Source: Acetobacter estunensis
GTDB taxonomy: Bacteria > Pseudomonadota > Alphaproteobacteria > Acetobacterales > Acetobacteraceae
Direction of reading: 5' to 3'
NCBI RefSeq assembly: GCF_019083805.1
Contig: NZ_JAHRDV010000005.1
Location: forward strand, 231,364-295,363
DNA length: 64,000 nucleotides
Each line of letters starts with the position of its first letter. Position 1 is the first letter of the stretch. The notes beneath the pieces were generated by a model that saw only the letters and a program-made list of their open reading frames with translations, had not been told where the DNA came from and did no database searches. Shown here one piece after another: positions 8,058 through 16,596 of the stretch. A program made the position numbers and the translations under genes.

Positions 8058-9218
8058 ATGCAGAGTGGGAAGAGTTCATTGCGGTTCGTGCACACGTCCG
8101 ACTGGCAGATCGGCAAGACCTTTGGTTTTGCCGACGATGAAGTACTCAATGCGCTTCAGAACGAGCGGCTTGAGGTTATTCTCCGCCTTGGCCGTCTGGC
8201 CCGCGCGCAGGGTGCGTCCGACGTGCTGGTGGCGGGCGACGTGTATGACCATGAAAGCCCGTCCGACCGCACGTTGCGTCAGCCGCTGGAGCGGATGCGC
8301 CAGTTTCCAGACCTGCGCTGGCACCTGATTCCGGGCAATCATGATGCACATCTGCCTAATGGTGTCTGGTCGCGCGTTCTTCGTGCTGGCCTGCCGGATA
8401 ATGTGCGTGCGCATCTGGACGCGGCGCCCGTGCCGATGACGCCCGACGGGCAGACATGGCTTTTGCCCGCAGTGCTGAATCGACGTCACACGATGGGGGA
8501 TCCGACCGAATGGATGGACGCCGCCGCAACGCCGGAAGGTGCGATCCGCATCGGTCTGGCGCACGGGTCCGTCCGCTCCTTTGGCAACGATGAGAGCGTG
8601 CAACACAATCTGATCGCCATTGATCGTCCCGCCCGCGCCGGACTGGCCTATCTGGCCATGGGCGACTGGCACGGATTCAACAGGATCGGTGAGCGCTGCG
8701 TTTATTCCGGCACGCCCGAATGTGACGGCTTCGATCTCGGTGGAGAGGGTGGCGGTCACGCGCTGGTGGTGAGCGTGGACGCTCCCGACGCTGTGCCGGA
8801 CATGGCTGTGCATCGCACGGGACGCTTTTTCTGGTGCGAGATGAAAGCCATCGTGACCACGCGCGAGACGATTGACGATCTGGAAAACCGCCTGCGCGCA
8901 GTACACCCGGAAGATCCGAGCTGCGTGCTGGTGAAGCTGACAGCCGAAGGCGCCCTCACGCTTGACGATATGACAGCGTTCGAGGACCGGATCCTTGGTT
9001 CCGTGGCGTCGGCCCTGCGCTGTTTGCGCGTGGAGAAGCTGCCGGAACTGGTGACATCGGCTGATGACCTTATGCTCTTTGACGAATCCGGTGTGGTCAG
9101 TCAGGCGGCGGCGCGTTTGCAGGAACTGGCGGCCGCGCCGGGAGAGGAACAGGCGCATGCGGTAGGGGCGCTTCAGCGACTGGCCGTGCTGTGGCGCAGC
9201 GAGAGGGGGACGGCATGA
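8058..9218 (+). CDS. YhaO/SbcD-like metallophosphoesterase (Mre11-type nuclease)
   Basis: 386 residues. The calcineurin-like metal-binding blocks appear in order: 'HTSDWQIGK', 'VAGDVYDH', 'IPGNHDAH', 'GLAHGSV' and 'GDWHGFNRIG'. The family comprises DNA repair exonucleases that pair with a Rad50/SbcC-type ATPase. The partner follows at once, its start codon overlapping this stop (ATGA). Shorter and less conserved in the C-terminal part than SbcD, it fits the YhaO type better. It starts 87 bp after the ABC exporter on the same strand, but no functional link to export is evident. Confidence 0.82.
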   Translation: MQSGKSSLRFVHTSDWQIGKTFGFADDEVLNALQNERLEVILRLGRLARAQGASDVLVAGDVYDHESPSDRTLRQPLERMRQFPDLRWHLIPGNHDAHLPNGVWSRVLRAGLPDNVRAHLDAAPVPMTPDGQTWLLPAVLNRRHTMGDPTEWMDAAATPEGAIRIGLAHGSVRSFGNDESVQHNLIAIDRPARAGLAYLAMGDWHGFNRIGERCVYSGTPECDGFDLGGEGGGHALVVSVDAPDAVPDMAVHRTGRFFWCEMKAIVTTRETIDDLENRLRAVHPEDPSCVLVKLTAEGALTLDDMTAFEDRILGSVASALRCLRVEKLPELVTSADDLMLFDESGVVSQAAARLQELAAAPGEEQAHAVGALQRLAVLWRSERGTA

Positions 9219-11896
9219 GCGGCATGATCCTCACCAGCTTCGAGGTGGAGCAGGTCCGGCGCTTTGGCGCGTGTCATCGGTTGGACGGACTGGGACCGGG
9301 ACTGAATCTGTTGGCCGCGCCTAATGAGGCGGGCAAGTCCACCTTGCTGGCGGCTCTCCGGGCGCTGTTTCTGCTGCGGTTTGGATCGAAAACGCAGGCC
9401 ATTCGTGATCTTGCGCCACGCGATGGGGGCAGCCCGCGTATCCGTGCCGGGTTTACGTTGGGGAACGCAGCATATTGTTTTGAAAAACGCTTTCTGACGA
9501 AGGCCTTTGCGCGTTTGAATGGTGAAGGACGTACGTTGGAAGGCGATGACGCGGAAGCCCAGATCAACGATCTGCTCGGGCTGGATGCGGCCAAGCGCGG
9601 CGAGGTGGAAGGGCTGTTATCCACTTTGTGGGTGGGGCAGACACAGAGTTTCACGCCGCCCGAACTGTCGGAGGCCAGCCACCGGACCATCCAGTCCTGT
9701 CTTGCTGCCGATTTGGACGAGATCACGGGCGGTGCGGAGGCGGGACGCATCCTCGCGCGTGTCAGGAGCGATCTGGCGGAACTAGTCGATGGACGCCGCA
9801 AACCCAAGGGTCGCTACGCGGACGCGATCGAAGGCGAGGAGGCCGCCATCCAGCGCCTGCGGGATCTGGAAAACCGACGTGCGATGCTGGAACATGACAT
9901 TGCCGATCTGGACCAGTGCACCCGCCTTCTGACCAAGGAAGCGGACCCGGCCCGGCAGCAGAGAGATCAGTCTGAACTGGAAAAGGCCCGTGCCCAGCGC
10001 GATGCGCTGATGCGCTTTGCCACTCGCGTGGCGGAGGGGAAGGCCGCGGTTCAGGAAGCGCAGCGTCTGGCGCAGCGGTGGCGTGATGAGCGTGCGCGGC
10101 GGCTTGAGCGCCGCACGACGCTGACGGCTCTCGGTCATCGGCGGGACGAAGTGGCGGAGGCCGAACGGGCCGCGCAGATGCGTCTGACCCGCGCGGAGAC
10201 CGTGCTCGCGGAAAAGCGGGCGCAACTGGCGCAGGCGGAAGAGAGGCTGGGACAGGCCGCCCACGCCACCCGCACAGTGGAGCAACAGGTCGAACGGCTT
10301 CGCCTGCGTGAGCAGCGTGACGATGTGAAGCGCAGGCTGGAGCGACTGGAACGCTTGCGCGATCAGGTGGCGCAGACGCGCGCCGCGTTGGGCGCCATCG
10401 CCGTGAACGAGGCGAAACTGCGCGAACTGACCGTAGCCGAACGCGCTGTGGAAACGGCGCAGGCCGCGTTGCAGGCTCAAGCCACGGTGCTGGATGTGAC
10501 GCTGGACGCCGGGGCTTCCGCGCGCGTCATGCTCGATGGGAAGCCGCTGGCGGATGGACGGATCAATCTGCTCGATCCGGCGGAGCTGCGTATCGAGGGG
10601 GTGGGCGTTTTTCGCATTGCACCGGCTGTCGGCGATCGGGCCAAAGGACAGGCCGCGCTGGACCGGGCGCGTCACGCGTTTGAAGCCGCGCTGGCCAGTG
10701 TGAAATGCGCTGACATGGTGGAGGTTCACGCCACCATGGAGCGCCGTCGCCAGTTGGCCGTGACGTTGGGGGGCGCGGAAGAGGCTCTGAAGGGCACTTG
10801 CGCGGAACCGGGAGCAGGCGCCGCGTCGGATGTCGAGGGCGTGATGTCCCATCTGCGCGAACGGTTGGCAGCTTGCGATGCGGGTTTGACGGATGGCGTG
10901 GAGGAAGAAGGCCTGACAGCGGAGATGGCGCAGGCCCGGCTTATGGGCGCACGTGCGGCTGCGCTGGAGGCCGAGCAGGCCGTGGCGGCCGCGCGTCAGG
11001 CCGTGCTGGAACCCGATGGCGAGCATCGTCTGGCCGAGCGTCTGCTCACGGAGCGCCGCGCTGACAGCCGCACTGTGCGTGAACAGATGGAGCGTCTTGC
11101 GGCGGAAGACGAAATGGCGCGGGGCGAGATTCCCGATGCCGATCTGGATGAGCGGCTGGACCGGGCGCAACAGGCGCTGGATCAGGCCGAGCGCGCTCTG
11201 GCACGATTGGATGAAGAGCGCCCCGACGGCAGCGAGGCGCTGCTGGATGCGTCCATACAGCGTCTGGAAGAGCGGATTTCCGGCAGTCGCCAGCGTCTGG
11301 CCGACTTGCAGCAACGTCGTGCTGCCCTGCTGGCCCGTGTGCAGGCGACAGAGGGCGAAGGTCTGGATGAAACCATTGACGCCACCCGCCGCGAGCGTGA
11401 CCGGCATTGTTCCGCGCGAGAGGCGTGCGAGCGGGAGGTGGGTGCGCTCCGGCTTCTGGCTCGCGCGCTGGAAGAGGCCGAACGGTCCGTGACGGAGCGC
11501 TATCTCGCGCCGCTGACCCGTGCCGTGCAGCCAGCCATCGAAATGCTGTTCCCCCGTGCCGCGACACGGTTCGGGACGGATTTCACGATTGAGGGGCTGG
11601 AGCGTGGACGCGGCGAGGAGACGCTGGATTCGCTGTCCGACGGCACGCGCGAGCAGATTTCCGTTCTTGTGCGGCTGGGGCTGGCCGATCTTCTGCTGGC
11701 GCGGGGCCGTCCGGCGATGCTGGTGCTCGATGACGCGCTGTGTTTCTCGGACGCGGCAAGGCTGGAGACGATGTTCAACATTCTCGCGGAAGCGTCCCGA
11801 CGGATGCAGATCATCGTCATGACCTGCCGCGCGGAAGCGTTCTCCCCTCTCTCGGCGCGGGAACTGCGGCTGAGCGTTGCAGACATGCCAGCCTGA
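9215..11896 (+). CDS. YhaN-like AAA ATPase (Rad50/SbcC-type, coiled coil)
   Basis: 893 residues from the ATG at 9215, with GAGAGGGGGA just upstream and four-base overlap with the previous gene. The N-terminal ATPase half contains 'APNEAGKSTLL'. Long Ala/Arg/Glu/Gln coiled coils are interrupted near residues 420–480 by a small globular segment. The C-terminal half has signature 'LSDGTREQISVLVRLGLADL' and Walker B 'AMLVLDDALCF'. There is no CxxC zinc hook in the middle, unlike true Rad50/SbcC and as in YhaN. Together with the YhaO-like protein it should form a DNA-end-processing complex. Confidence 0.8.
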   Translation: MSGMILTSFEVEQVRRFGACHRLDGLGPGLNLLAAPNEAGKSTLLAALRALFLLRFGSKTQAIRDLAPRDGGSPRIRAGFTLGNAAYCFEKRFLTKAFARLNGEGRTLEGDDAEAQINDLLGLDAAKRGEVEGLLSTLWVGQTQSFTPPELSEASHRTIQSCLAADLDEITGGAEAGRILARVRSDLAELVDGRRKPKGRYADAIEGEEAAIQRLRDLENRRAMLEHDIADLDQCTRLLTKEADPARQQRDQSELEKARAQRDALMRFATRVAEGKAAVQEAQRLAQRWRDERARRLERRTTLTALGHRRDEVAEAERAAQMRLTRAETVLAEKRAQLAQAEERLGQAAHATRTVEQQVERLRLREQRDDVKRRLERLERLRDQVAQTRAALGAIAVNEAKLRELTVAERAVETAQAALQAQATVLDVTLDAGASARVMLDGKPLADGRINLLDPAELRIEGVGVFRIAPAVGDRAKGQAALDRARHAFEAALASVKCADMVEVHATMERRRQLAVTLGGAEEALKGTCAEPGAGAASDVEGVMSHLRERLAACDAGLTDGVEEEGLTAEMAQARLMGARAAALEAEQAVAAARQAVLEPDGEHRLAERLLTERRADSRTVREQMERLAAEDEMARGEIPDADLDERLDRAQQALDQAERALARLDEERPDGSEALLDASIQRLEERISGSRQRLADLQQRRAALLARVQATEGEGLDETIDATRRERDRHCSAREACEREVGALRLLARALEEAERSVTERYLAPLTRAVQPAIEMLFPRAATRFGTDFTIEGLERGRGEETLDSLSDGTREQISVLVRLGLADLLLARGRPAMLVLDDALCFSDAARLETMFNILAEASRRMQIIVMTCRAEAFSPLSARELRLSVADMPA

Positions 11897-12014
11897 GCAG
11901 GAATGGGCATCGGGTGTCGGCTGTGCGGATGACACGGGGCGGCGACGTTGCTAGAAGGCGCGCAACGCCCGGGCGCCGGGCGGGTTCCGGGGCAGCTCAC
12001 GGGAATTTCGGCCG

Positions 12015-12947
12015 ATGAAGATCGTCGCTTGTAACAGCAACCTCCCCTTGGCCGAGGCCGTGGCAGCAGAGCTTGATATGTCGCTCTGCAACGTCTCGGT
12101 TCGCCGTTTTGCGGATATGGAGGTCTTTGTCGAGATCTTCGAGAATGTCCGGGGTGAGGACGTGTTTGTGGTGCAGAGCACCTGCACGCCCACCAATGAC
12201 AATCTGATGGAACTGCTGATCATGCTCGACGCGCTGCGTCGCGGGTCGGCCCGTCGCATCACCGCTGTCATGCCGTATTTCGGCTATGCCCGGCAGGATC
12301 GCAAATCCGGTCCCCGCACGCCGATCAGCGCCAAGCTGGTGGCCAATCTTCTGGTCGAGGCCGGGGCGGACCGCGTGCTGACGCTGGATCTGCACGCCAT
12401 GCAGATTCAGGGCTTCTTCGATATTCCAGTGGACAATCTTTATGCCGCGCCGCTGTTCGTGCGTGACATAAAGGAGCGTTACGGCGACCGCGACCTGATG
12501 ATCGTCTCGCCCGATGTGGGCGGTGTGGTCCGCGCCCGCCAGTTAGCCCAGCGCCTGAATACCGATCTGGCCATCATCGACAAGCGCCGTGAGCGCGCCG
12601 GTGTGTCCGAGGTCATGAACGTGATCGGGGACGTGAAGGGACGCCATTGTCTGCTGGTGGACGATATCGTGGACAGCGGCGGGTCGCTGTGCAACGCGGC
12701 GCAGGCCATCGTGGACAATGGCGCGGCGTCCGTCGGCGCGTATGTCACGCACGGCGTGCTGACGGGGCGTGCGGTCGAGCGTATTGGCGAGTCTCCGATC
12801 GAAATGCTAACGCTGACGAACAGCATCAAGGCGACCGAAGCAGTGGAAGCCGCGCACAATATCCGTCAGATCAGCATCGCGGGCCTGCTCGCGCGCGCCA
12901 TGCGGGCCGTGTCGGACGAAAGCTCCGTCTCCTCGCTGTTCGACTGA
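12015..12947 (+). CDS. prs: Ribose-phosphate pyrophosphokinase
   Basis: 310 residues, the usual length. It makes PRPP from ribose 5-phosphate and ATP for nucleotide, His, Trp and NAD synthesis. Visible motifs are the flexible-loop region '[12 protein letters not shown]', '[14 protein letters not shown]' and the PRPP-binding loop '[13 protein letters not shown]' (about 213–225). The protein is cytoplasmic. The histidine phosphatase gene follows after 12 bp and is probably co-transcribed. Confidence 0.95.
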   Translation: MKIVACNSNLPLAEAVAAELDMSLCNVSVRRFADMEVFVEIFENVRGEDVFVVQSTCTPTNDNLMELLIMLDALRRGSARRITAVMPYFGYARQDRKSGPRTPISAKLVANLLVEAGADRVLTLDLHAMQIQGFFDIPVDNLYAAPLFVRDIKERYGDRDLMIVSPDVGGVVRARQLAQRLNTDLAIIDKRRERAGVSEVMNVIGDVKGRHCLLVDDIVDSGGSLCNAAQAIVDNGAASVGAYVTHGVLTGRAVERIGESPIEMLTLTNSIKATEAVEAAHNIRQISIAGLLARAMRAVSDESSVSSLFD

Positions 12948-12959
12948 GGGAGAGACGCC

Positions 12960-13550
12960 GTGATTACGCCCACACCCTACTGGTATCTGCGTCACGGCGA
13001 GACGGACTGGAACCGTCAGGGACTCTCGCAAGGACGCACGGACATTCCGCTCAACGCCACCGGCCTCGCGCAGGCCGAGGCGGCGGGACGGGCGCTGGTG
13101 GCCAATGCCACGGGCGATCTCAAGATCGCCCGTATCGTGTCCTCCCCCCTGTCACGAGCCCTGCGCACGGCTGAGGTCGCGGCGGACTGTCTGGCGCATG
13201 CCACGGGGCATCGTCCCCTCATCGGTATGGATGTCGGGCTGGAGGAAGTCTGTTTCGGAGAGCAGGAAGGCCAGCCGATGGGGGAGTGGTACGACGACTG
13301 GATTGAGGGGCATTACACCCCACCGGGCGCCGAACCGTTCGCTTTCCTACGTGACCGGGCCGTGGCCGCGCTCAATCGGGCGCTTGTCGGTCCGGATTTA
13401 GTGCTTGTGGTGGCCCATGGAGCGCTGTTCCGCGCCCTGCGCTCGGCCATGCATCTGCCGGCCAATGTGCGCCTTCCCAACGCCGTGCCTCTTCTTGTGG
13501 AGCCGCCGGTCGGGGGCGCTCCGGCGTGGACGCTGCGCCGCTTCGACTGA
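12960..13550 (+). CDS. Histidine phosphatase family protein (phosphoglycerate mutase-like)
   Basis: 196 residues from a GTG start with GAGGGAGAG upstream. The catalytic RHG block 'YLRHGETDWNRQG' is near residue 9, 'SSPLSRALRTAE' provides the second Arg, and the distal catalytic His lies in 'LVVAHGALFRAL'. Members of this branch dephosphorylate small metabolites (phosphoserine, alpha-ribazole phosphate, 3-phosphoglycerate); the substrate cannot be read from the sequence. It lies 12 bp behind prs. Confidence 0.85.
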   Translation: MITPTPYWYLRHGETDWNRQGLSQGRTDIPLNATGLAQAEAAGRALVANATGDLKIARIVSSPLSRALRTAEVAADCLAHATGHRPLIGMDVGLEEVCFGEQEGQPMGEWYDDWIEGHYTPPGAEPFAFLRDRAVAALNRALVGPDLVLVVAHGALFRALRSAMHLPANVRLPNAVPLLVEPPVGGAPAWTLRRFD

Positions 13551-13589
13551 GATAGCGCTGCGCGTTGCAGCGCGCAGCCTTGGGACGTT

Positions 13590-13829
13590 TCAGCCGAACA
13601 GTTTGACGGCCGCCGATCCGACAGCCGTGTCATTCTTGCTCTTGTCTTCGGAGGCGATCACGTTGCCCGTGCTGTCGAGGGCAATGGCGAAGGAACTGCC
13701 ATGTCCACGGCTGTTGGACGCGCCGATGCCGGTGTCCGCCTGTTTGGCGGGCGACGCGGAACTGCGGCCGCGATGCTGGAGGGCGAGCAGATCGTGGCTG
13801 GTGCCGGTGATGCTGGCGGTTGTGCTCAT
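13590..13829 (-). CDS. Small orphan protein, 79 residues
   Basis: Starts at an ATG with a near-perfect Shine-Dalgarno AAGGAG seven bases upstream, which decides the start; the open frame continues to 13964 without support. The protein is polar, Ser/Ala/Gly-rich, with 'FAIALDSTGNVIASED' as its most structured stretch and no signal peptide, membrane helix or Cys. I do not recognise it. It is convergent with the phosphatase gene and divergent from the CHRD gene. Confidence 0.6.
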   Translation of the reverse strand: MSTTASITGTSHDLLALQHRGRSSASPAKQADTGIGASNSRGHGSSFAIALDSTGNVIASEDKSKNDTAVGSAAVKLFG

Positions 13830-13962
13830 GACGTATCTCCTTGTCCGGCGCTGACCATGCGCCGCTGGAGTTAGCGAAACATGAATCGTTACATCAGGTA
13901 TGAACGCCTGCAGGGCTGGGACGTTGGGACATCGGGATATTCGTTTCCTGGGAGAAGCAGAC

Positions 13963-14394
13963 ATGCGAATGGGTCAGATAATTCCAGCGGCTTTCATGAC
14001 CATCGGACTGACAGCCGCGTCGTTTGGCGCGGCACAGGCTGCGGACAAGGTGGAGTTCGGCGGCCTTTTTACAGGCGAGCACAGCGCGACGTCGCAACCC
14101 CATGGGGACGTTAAAGCCACGCTCGATCCGGACACCAACAAACTGTCCTACAGCATCCGCTGGAAAGGTCTGAGCGGTCCCGTGCAGGCCGCTCATTTTC
14201 ATGGTCCGGCCAGCCCGGATCAGGATGCGGATGTAATCGCCCCGATCGATGGCCCGTATAACGAGCCGCTCAAGGGCACGGTTCAGCTCGACAGCGAGCA
14301 GGCGGCGGAAGTCATGAAGGGGCAGGTGTATGTGAACCTGCACACTCAGGCGTTCCCCAATGGAGAAGCCCGCGCCCAGCTTATGAAGCAGTGA
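13963..14394 (+). CDS. CHRD-domain periplasmic protein
   Basis: 143 residues from the ATG at 13963 (GGAG eight bases upstream). A signal peptide at residues 1–26 has probable cleavage after 'GAAQA'. The rest is a CHRD domain, shown by 'FTGEHSATSQPHGDVKATLD', 'LSYSIRWKGLSGPVQAAHFH' and the closing 'YVNLHTQAFPNGEARAQL'. CHRD domains are small beta-rich extracellular modules of uncertain function. Probably periplasmic and single-gene: a terminator follows directly. Confidence 0.85.
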   Translation: MRMGQIIPAAFMTIGLTAASFGAAQAADKVEFGGLFTGEHSATSQPHGDVKATLDPDTNKLSYSIRWKGLSGPVQAAHFHGPASPDQDADVIAPIDGPYNEPLKGTVQLDSEQAAEVMKGQVYVNLHTQAFPNGEARAQLMKQ

Positions 14395-14422
14395 CGCCTG
14401 TCAGAGAGGCGTGATCGTTTTT
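14394..14422 (+). terminator. Terminator after the CHRD gene
   Basis: ACGCCT (14394–14399) pairs with AGGCGT (14407–14412) and is followed by GATCGTTTTT. The stem is short, so this is a modest terminator. Confidence 0.55.
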
Positions 14423-14516
14423 GGAAACGGATTATCTGTCAGAGGAATCAGGGTGAAGGGACCAGCGATCCCTTCCGGGTCCGGGCAGCGCCCGGTAACC
14501 ATCCTCTCTCGCGCGA

Positions 14517-15413
14517 TCAGACTTCCACAAAATCCGCGCGACGGTAGCCTTGAGCGAAGAGTGCTGCGCATAGCGTGCCGTGATCGATGCGATTGACGAT
14601 CTCGCGTCGCACGGCGGGCTTGGCGTGGTAAGCTAGCCCGAGTCCGGCCGTGCGGAGCATGGGCAGGTCGTTCGCCCCGTCACCAATGGCCAGCGTTGCC
14701 GCAAACGGCGCATGGGCGGTGCAGGCAAGCCGCGTCAGATGCGCGAGCTTGCTGTCGGGGCCGAGGATCGGCTCCGAGACGGTGCCCGCCAGACGGTCTC
14801 CATGAATGTCGAGAGTATTGGCGTGATGTTCGGCAAAGCCACAGGCTTTCGCCACGCGGTCCGTGAACCATGTAAAGCCGCCCGAGACCAGCGCCGTGAC
14901 AGCGCTGTTCGCCTTCATGGTAGCGACAAGCGTCTTCGCGCCCTTGTTGATGCGAACCTCTTTCCAGGCCTGTTCCAGCAGAGAGGCAGGCAGATCGTGC
15001 AGAAGGGCGACGCGGCTGCGCAGCGAGGTGGCGAAGTCGATCTCGCCGTTCATGGAACGACGAGTTACGGCGGCCACTTCGCCCCCTAAACCGGGGCGCA
15101 GGCTTTCGGCCTGAGCGGCGATGTCGTCCAGCGTTTCGTTGGCCACCATGGTGCTGTCCATGTCGGCCACGAGCACGCGCTTGCGTCGGTCTTCGCTTGG
15201 TCCATACAGCACGTCGATAAAACGGCTGGAAAGCGCGGTACGGATGGCGTCGATCTGCGCTGGTGTGAGTGGCGTGCAGGGGATATCCACGGCCTCGCCA
15301 TCTGAGAGGGTGGCGGCCGTGCGTCCTGCGGCCAGCGTCGTGGCGAGATCGATGTCCTCACGTGTGAGGGTCGTGGCTTCGCGGTTGGCGACAAGTGTCA
15401 GGATGGCAGTCAT
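14517..15413 (-). CDS. serB: Phosphoserine phosphatase
   Basis: 298 residues from the ATG at 15413 (AGGA six bases upstream). It hydrolyses O-phosphoserine, the last step of serine synthesis. The HAD motif I 'VADMDSTMVANE' carries Asp84 and Asp86. Motif II is 'ALVSGGFTWFTDRVAK', and motifs III/IV lie around 'LAIGDGANDLPMLRTAG'. The N-terminal region (1 to about 75) is the ACT-like part of long SerB proteins. It is divergent from miaA; the two starts lie 76 bp apart. Confidence 0.94.
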   Translation of the reverse strand: MTAILTLVANREATTLTREDIDLATTLAAGRTAATLSDGEAVDIPCTPLTPAQIDAIRTALSSRFIDVLYGPSEDRRKRVLVADMDSTMVANETLDDIAAQAESLRPGLGGEVAAVTRRSMNGEIDFATSLRSRVALLHDLPASLLEQAWKEVRINKGAKTLVATMKANSAVTALVSGGFTWFTDRVAKACGFAEHHANTLDIHGDRLAGTVSEPILGPDSKLAHLTRLACTAHAPFAATLAIGDGANDLPMLRTAGLGLAYHAKPAVRREIVNRIDHGTLCAALFAQGYRRADFVEV

Positions 15414-15489
15414 GATGTTCCTGCGTGTGGCAGGGTTGGCGGAAAGAGGCAAGCGGTTGGCGGATCGGGGCAAGCAGGGAGGCGGCACG

Positions 15490-16479
15490 GTGGAACGCGC
15501 GGCCGTGATCGTCGCGGGGCCGACCTGTTCGGGCAAGTCGGCGCTCGCACTCGCGCTGGGAGAGCGTCTGGCGGGAGTGCGATGGCGCGGCGGCACCATT
15601 ATCAACGCGGATTCCATGCAGGTGTATCGTGATCTGCGCATCCTGACGGCCCGCCCGACACCGGAGGACGAAGCACGTCTGCCGCATCGTCTCTACGGCG
15701 TCAGTCCAGCGGCTGAGGCGCGCAGTGTCGCGTGGTGGCGCGAACAGGCTCTGGCCGCGATGGAAAAGGCATGGGCGGCGGGACGTCTGCCCATTCTGTG
15801 CGGCGGGACGGGCATGTATCTGCGCGCGCTCACCAACGGTCTGGCCGAAGTGCCCGAGCCGACGGAGGCCGCCCGCGCTGAGGCTCGTGCGCTGGCCGCA
15901 GACCCGGCAACCCTGCACGTCCGGCTGGCGGAGGTGGATCCCGCGACCGCCGCCACTCTCCGTCCGAGCGATCCGCAGCGTCTGGCGCGGGCGTGGGAAG
16001 TGTGGCGCAGCACGGGGAAAGGGCTTGTGTGGTGGCGCGCCCAGCCCGGCCTGCCTCCAGCGTCCTGTCGCTTTGTCATGGTGCGACTCGTACCCGAGCG
16101 GAAGGTGCTGCGGGAGGCCATCGTGCGCAGGTTTGCGGTGATGATGGAGCAGGGGGCGGTCGAGGAAGTGCGTGCTTTGATGGCGCAGGGGCTGGACCCC
16201 GCACTTCCCGCCATGCGCGCGCATGGCGTGCCGGAGCTCTCGGCCATGCTGCGCGGGGCGTTATCGCGCGAGGAAGCGGAGGAGCGCGCCGTGCTGGCCA
16301 CAGGGCGTTACACCAAGCGGCAGGCGACATGGTTTGCTCACCAGAAATTGGTGGCGGATGAGAGTGAGTTTATAATCGGAAACAGATTCACTGATTCTAC
16401 GCAATTTTCGGAAAGTCAGAACGAAGAAATCGTATCTTTTATTCTCAATCGGATTGACGCAGCGAGCGCACGGGCCTAA
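15490..16479 (+). CDS. miaA: tRNA dimethylallyltransferase
   Basis: 329 residues from GTG 15490, chosen because AGGGAGG lies seven bases upstream; the open frame extends upstream of the serB start. It transfers a dimethylallyl group to A37 of tRNAs that read U-initial codons. The P-loop is 'GPTCSGKSALALALG' (about residue 12), followed by 'INADSMQVYRDL' and 'GGTGMYLRALTNGL'. The last 40 residues, after 'KRQATWFAHQK', are encoded by a visibly more AT-rich stretch and look unlike the family core. miaA upstream of ilvB is a common alphaproteobacterial order. Confidence 0.93.
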   Translation: MERAAVIVAGPTCSGKSALALALGERLAGVRWRGGTIINADSMQVYRDLRILTARPTPEDEARLPHRLYGVSPAAEARSVAWWREQALAAMEKAWAAGRLPILCGGTGMYLRALTNGLAEVPEPTEAARAEARALAADPATLHVRLAEVDPATAATLRPSDPQRLARAWEVWRSTGKGLVWWRAQPGLPPASCRFVMVRLVPERKVLREAIVRRFAVMMEQGAVEEVRALMAQGLDPALPAMRAHGVPELSAMLRGALSREEAEERAVLATGRYTKRQATWFAHQKLVADESEFIIGNRFTDSTQFSESQNEEIVSFILNRIDAASARA

Positions 16480-16596
16480 ACCCGCACTCCACCCGCGCCA
16501 TTGGGGTGTGGGCCACGGCCATGAATGTGTCCGGGAACGTCCCGGTCCGGCCCCAGACAACCCGGCTTGGAGAGCGATGCCGGGGGAGATGACGCC

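Noticed and set aside
14455..14500. GAAGGG/CCCTTC hairpin near the end of serB as its terminator
   Set aside because: On the minus strand no T-run follows the stem, so a terminator call is not justified.
16521..16592. Possible ilv leader peptide (23 codons) with two hairpins before ilvB
   Set aside because: The frame has few branched-chain codons, no good ribosome binding site, and neither hairpin is followed by a T-run, so attenuation is not supported.
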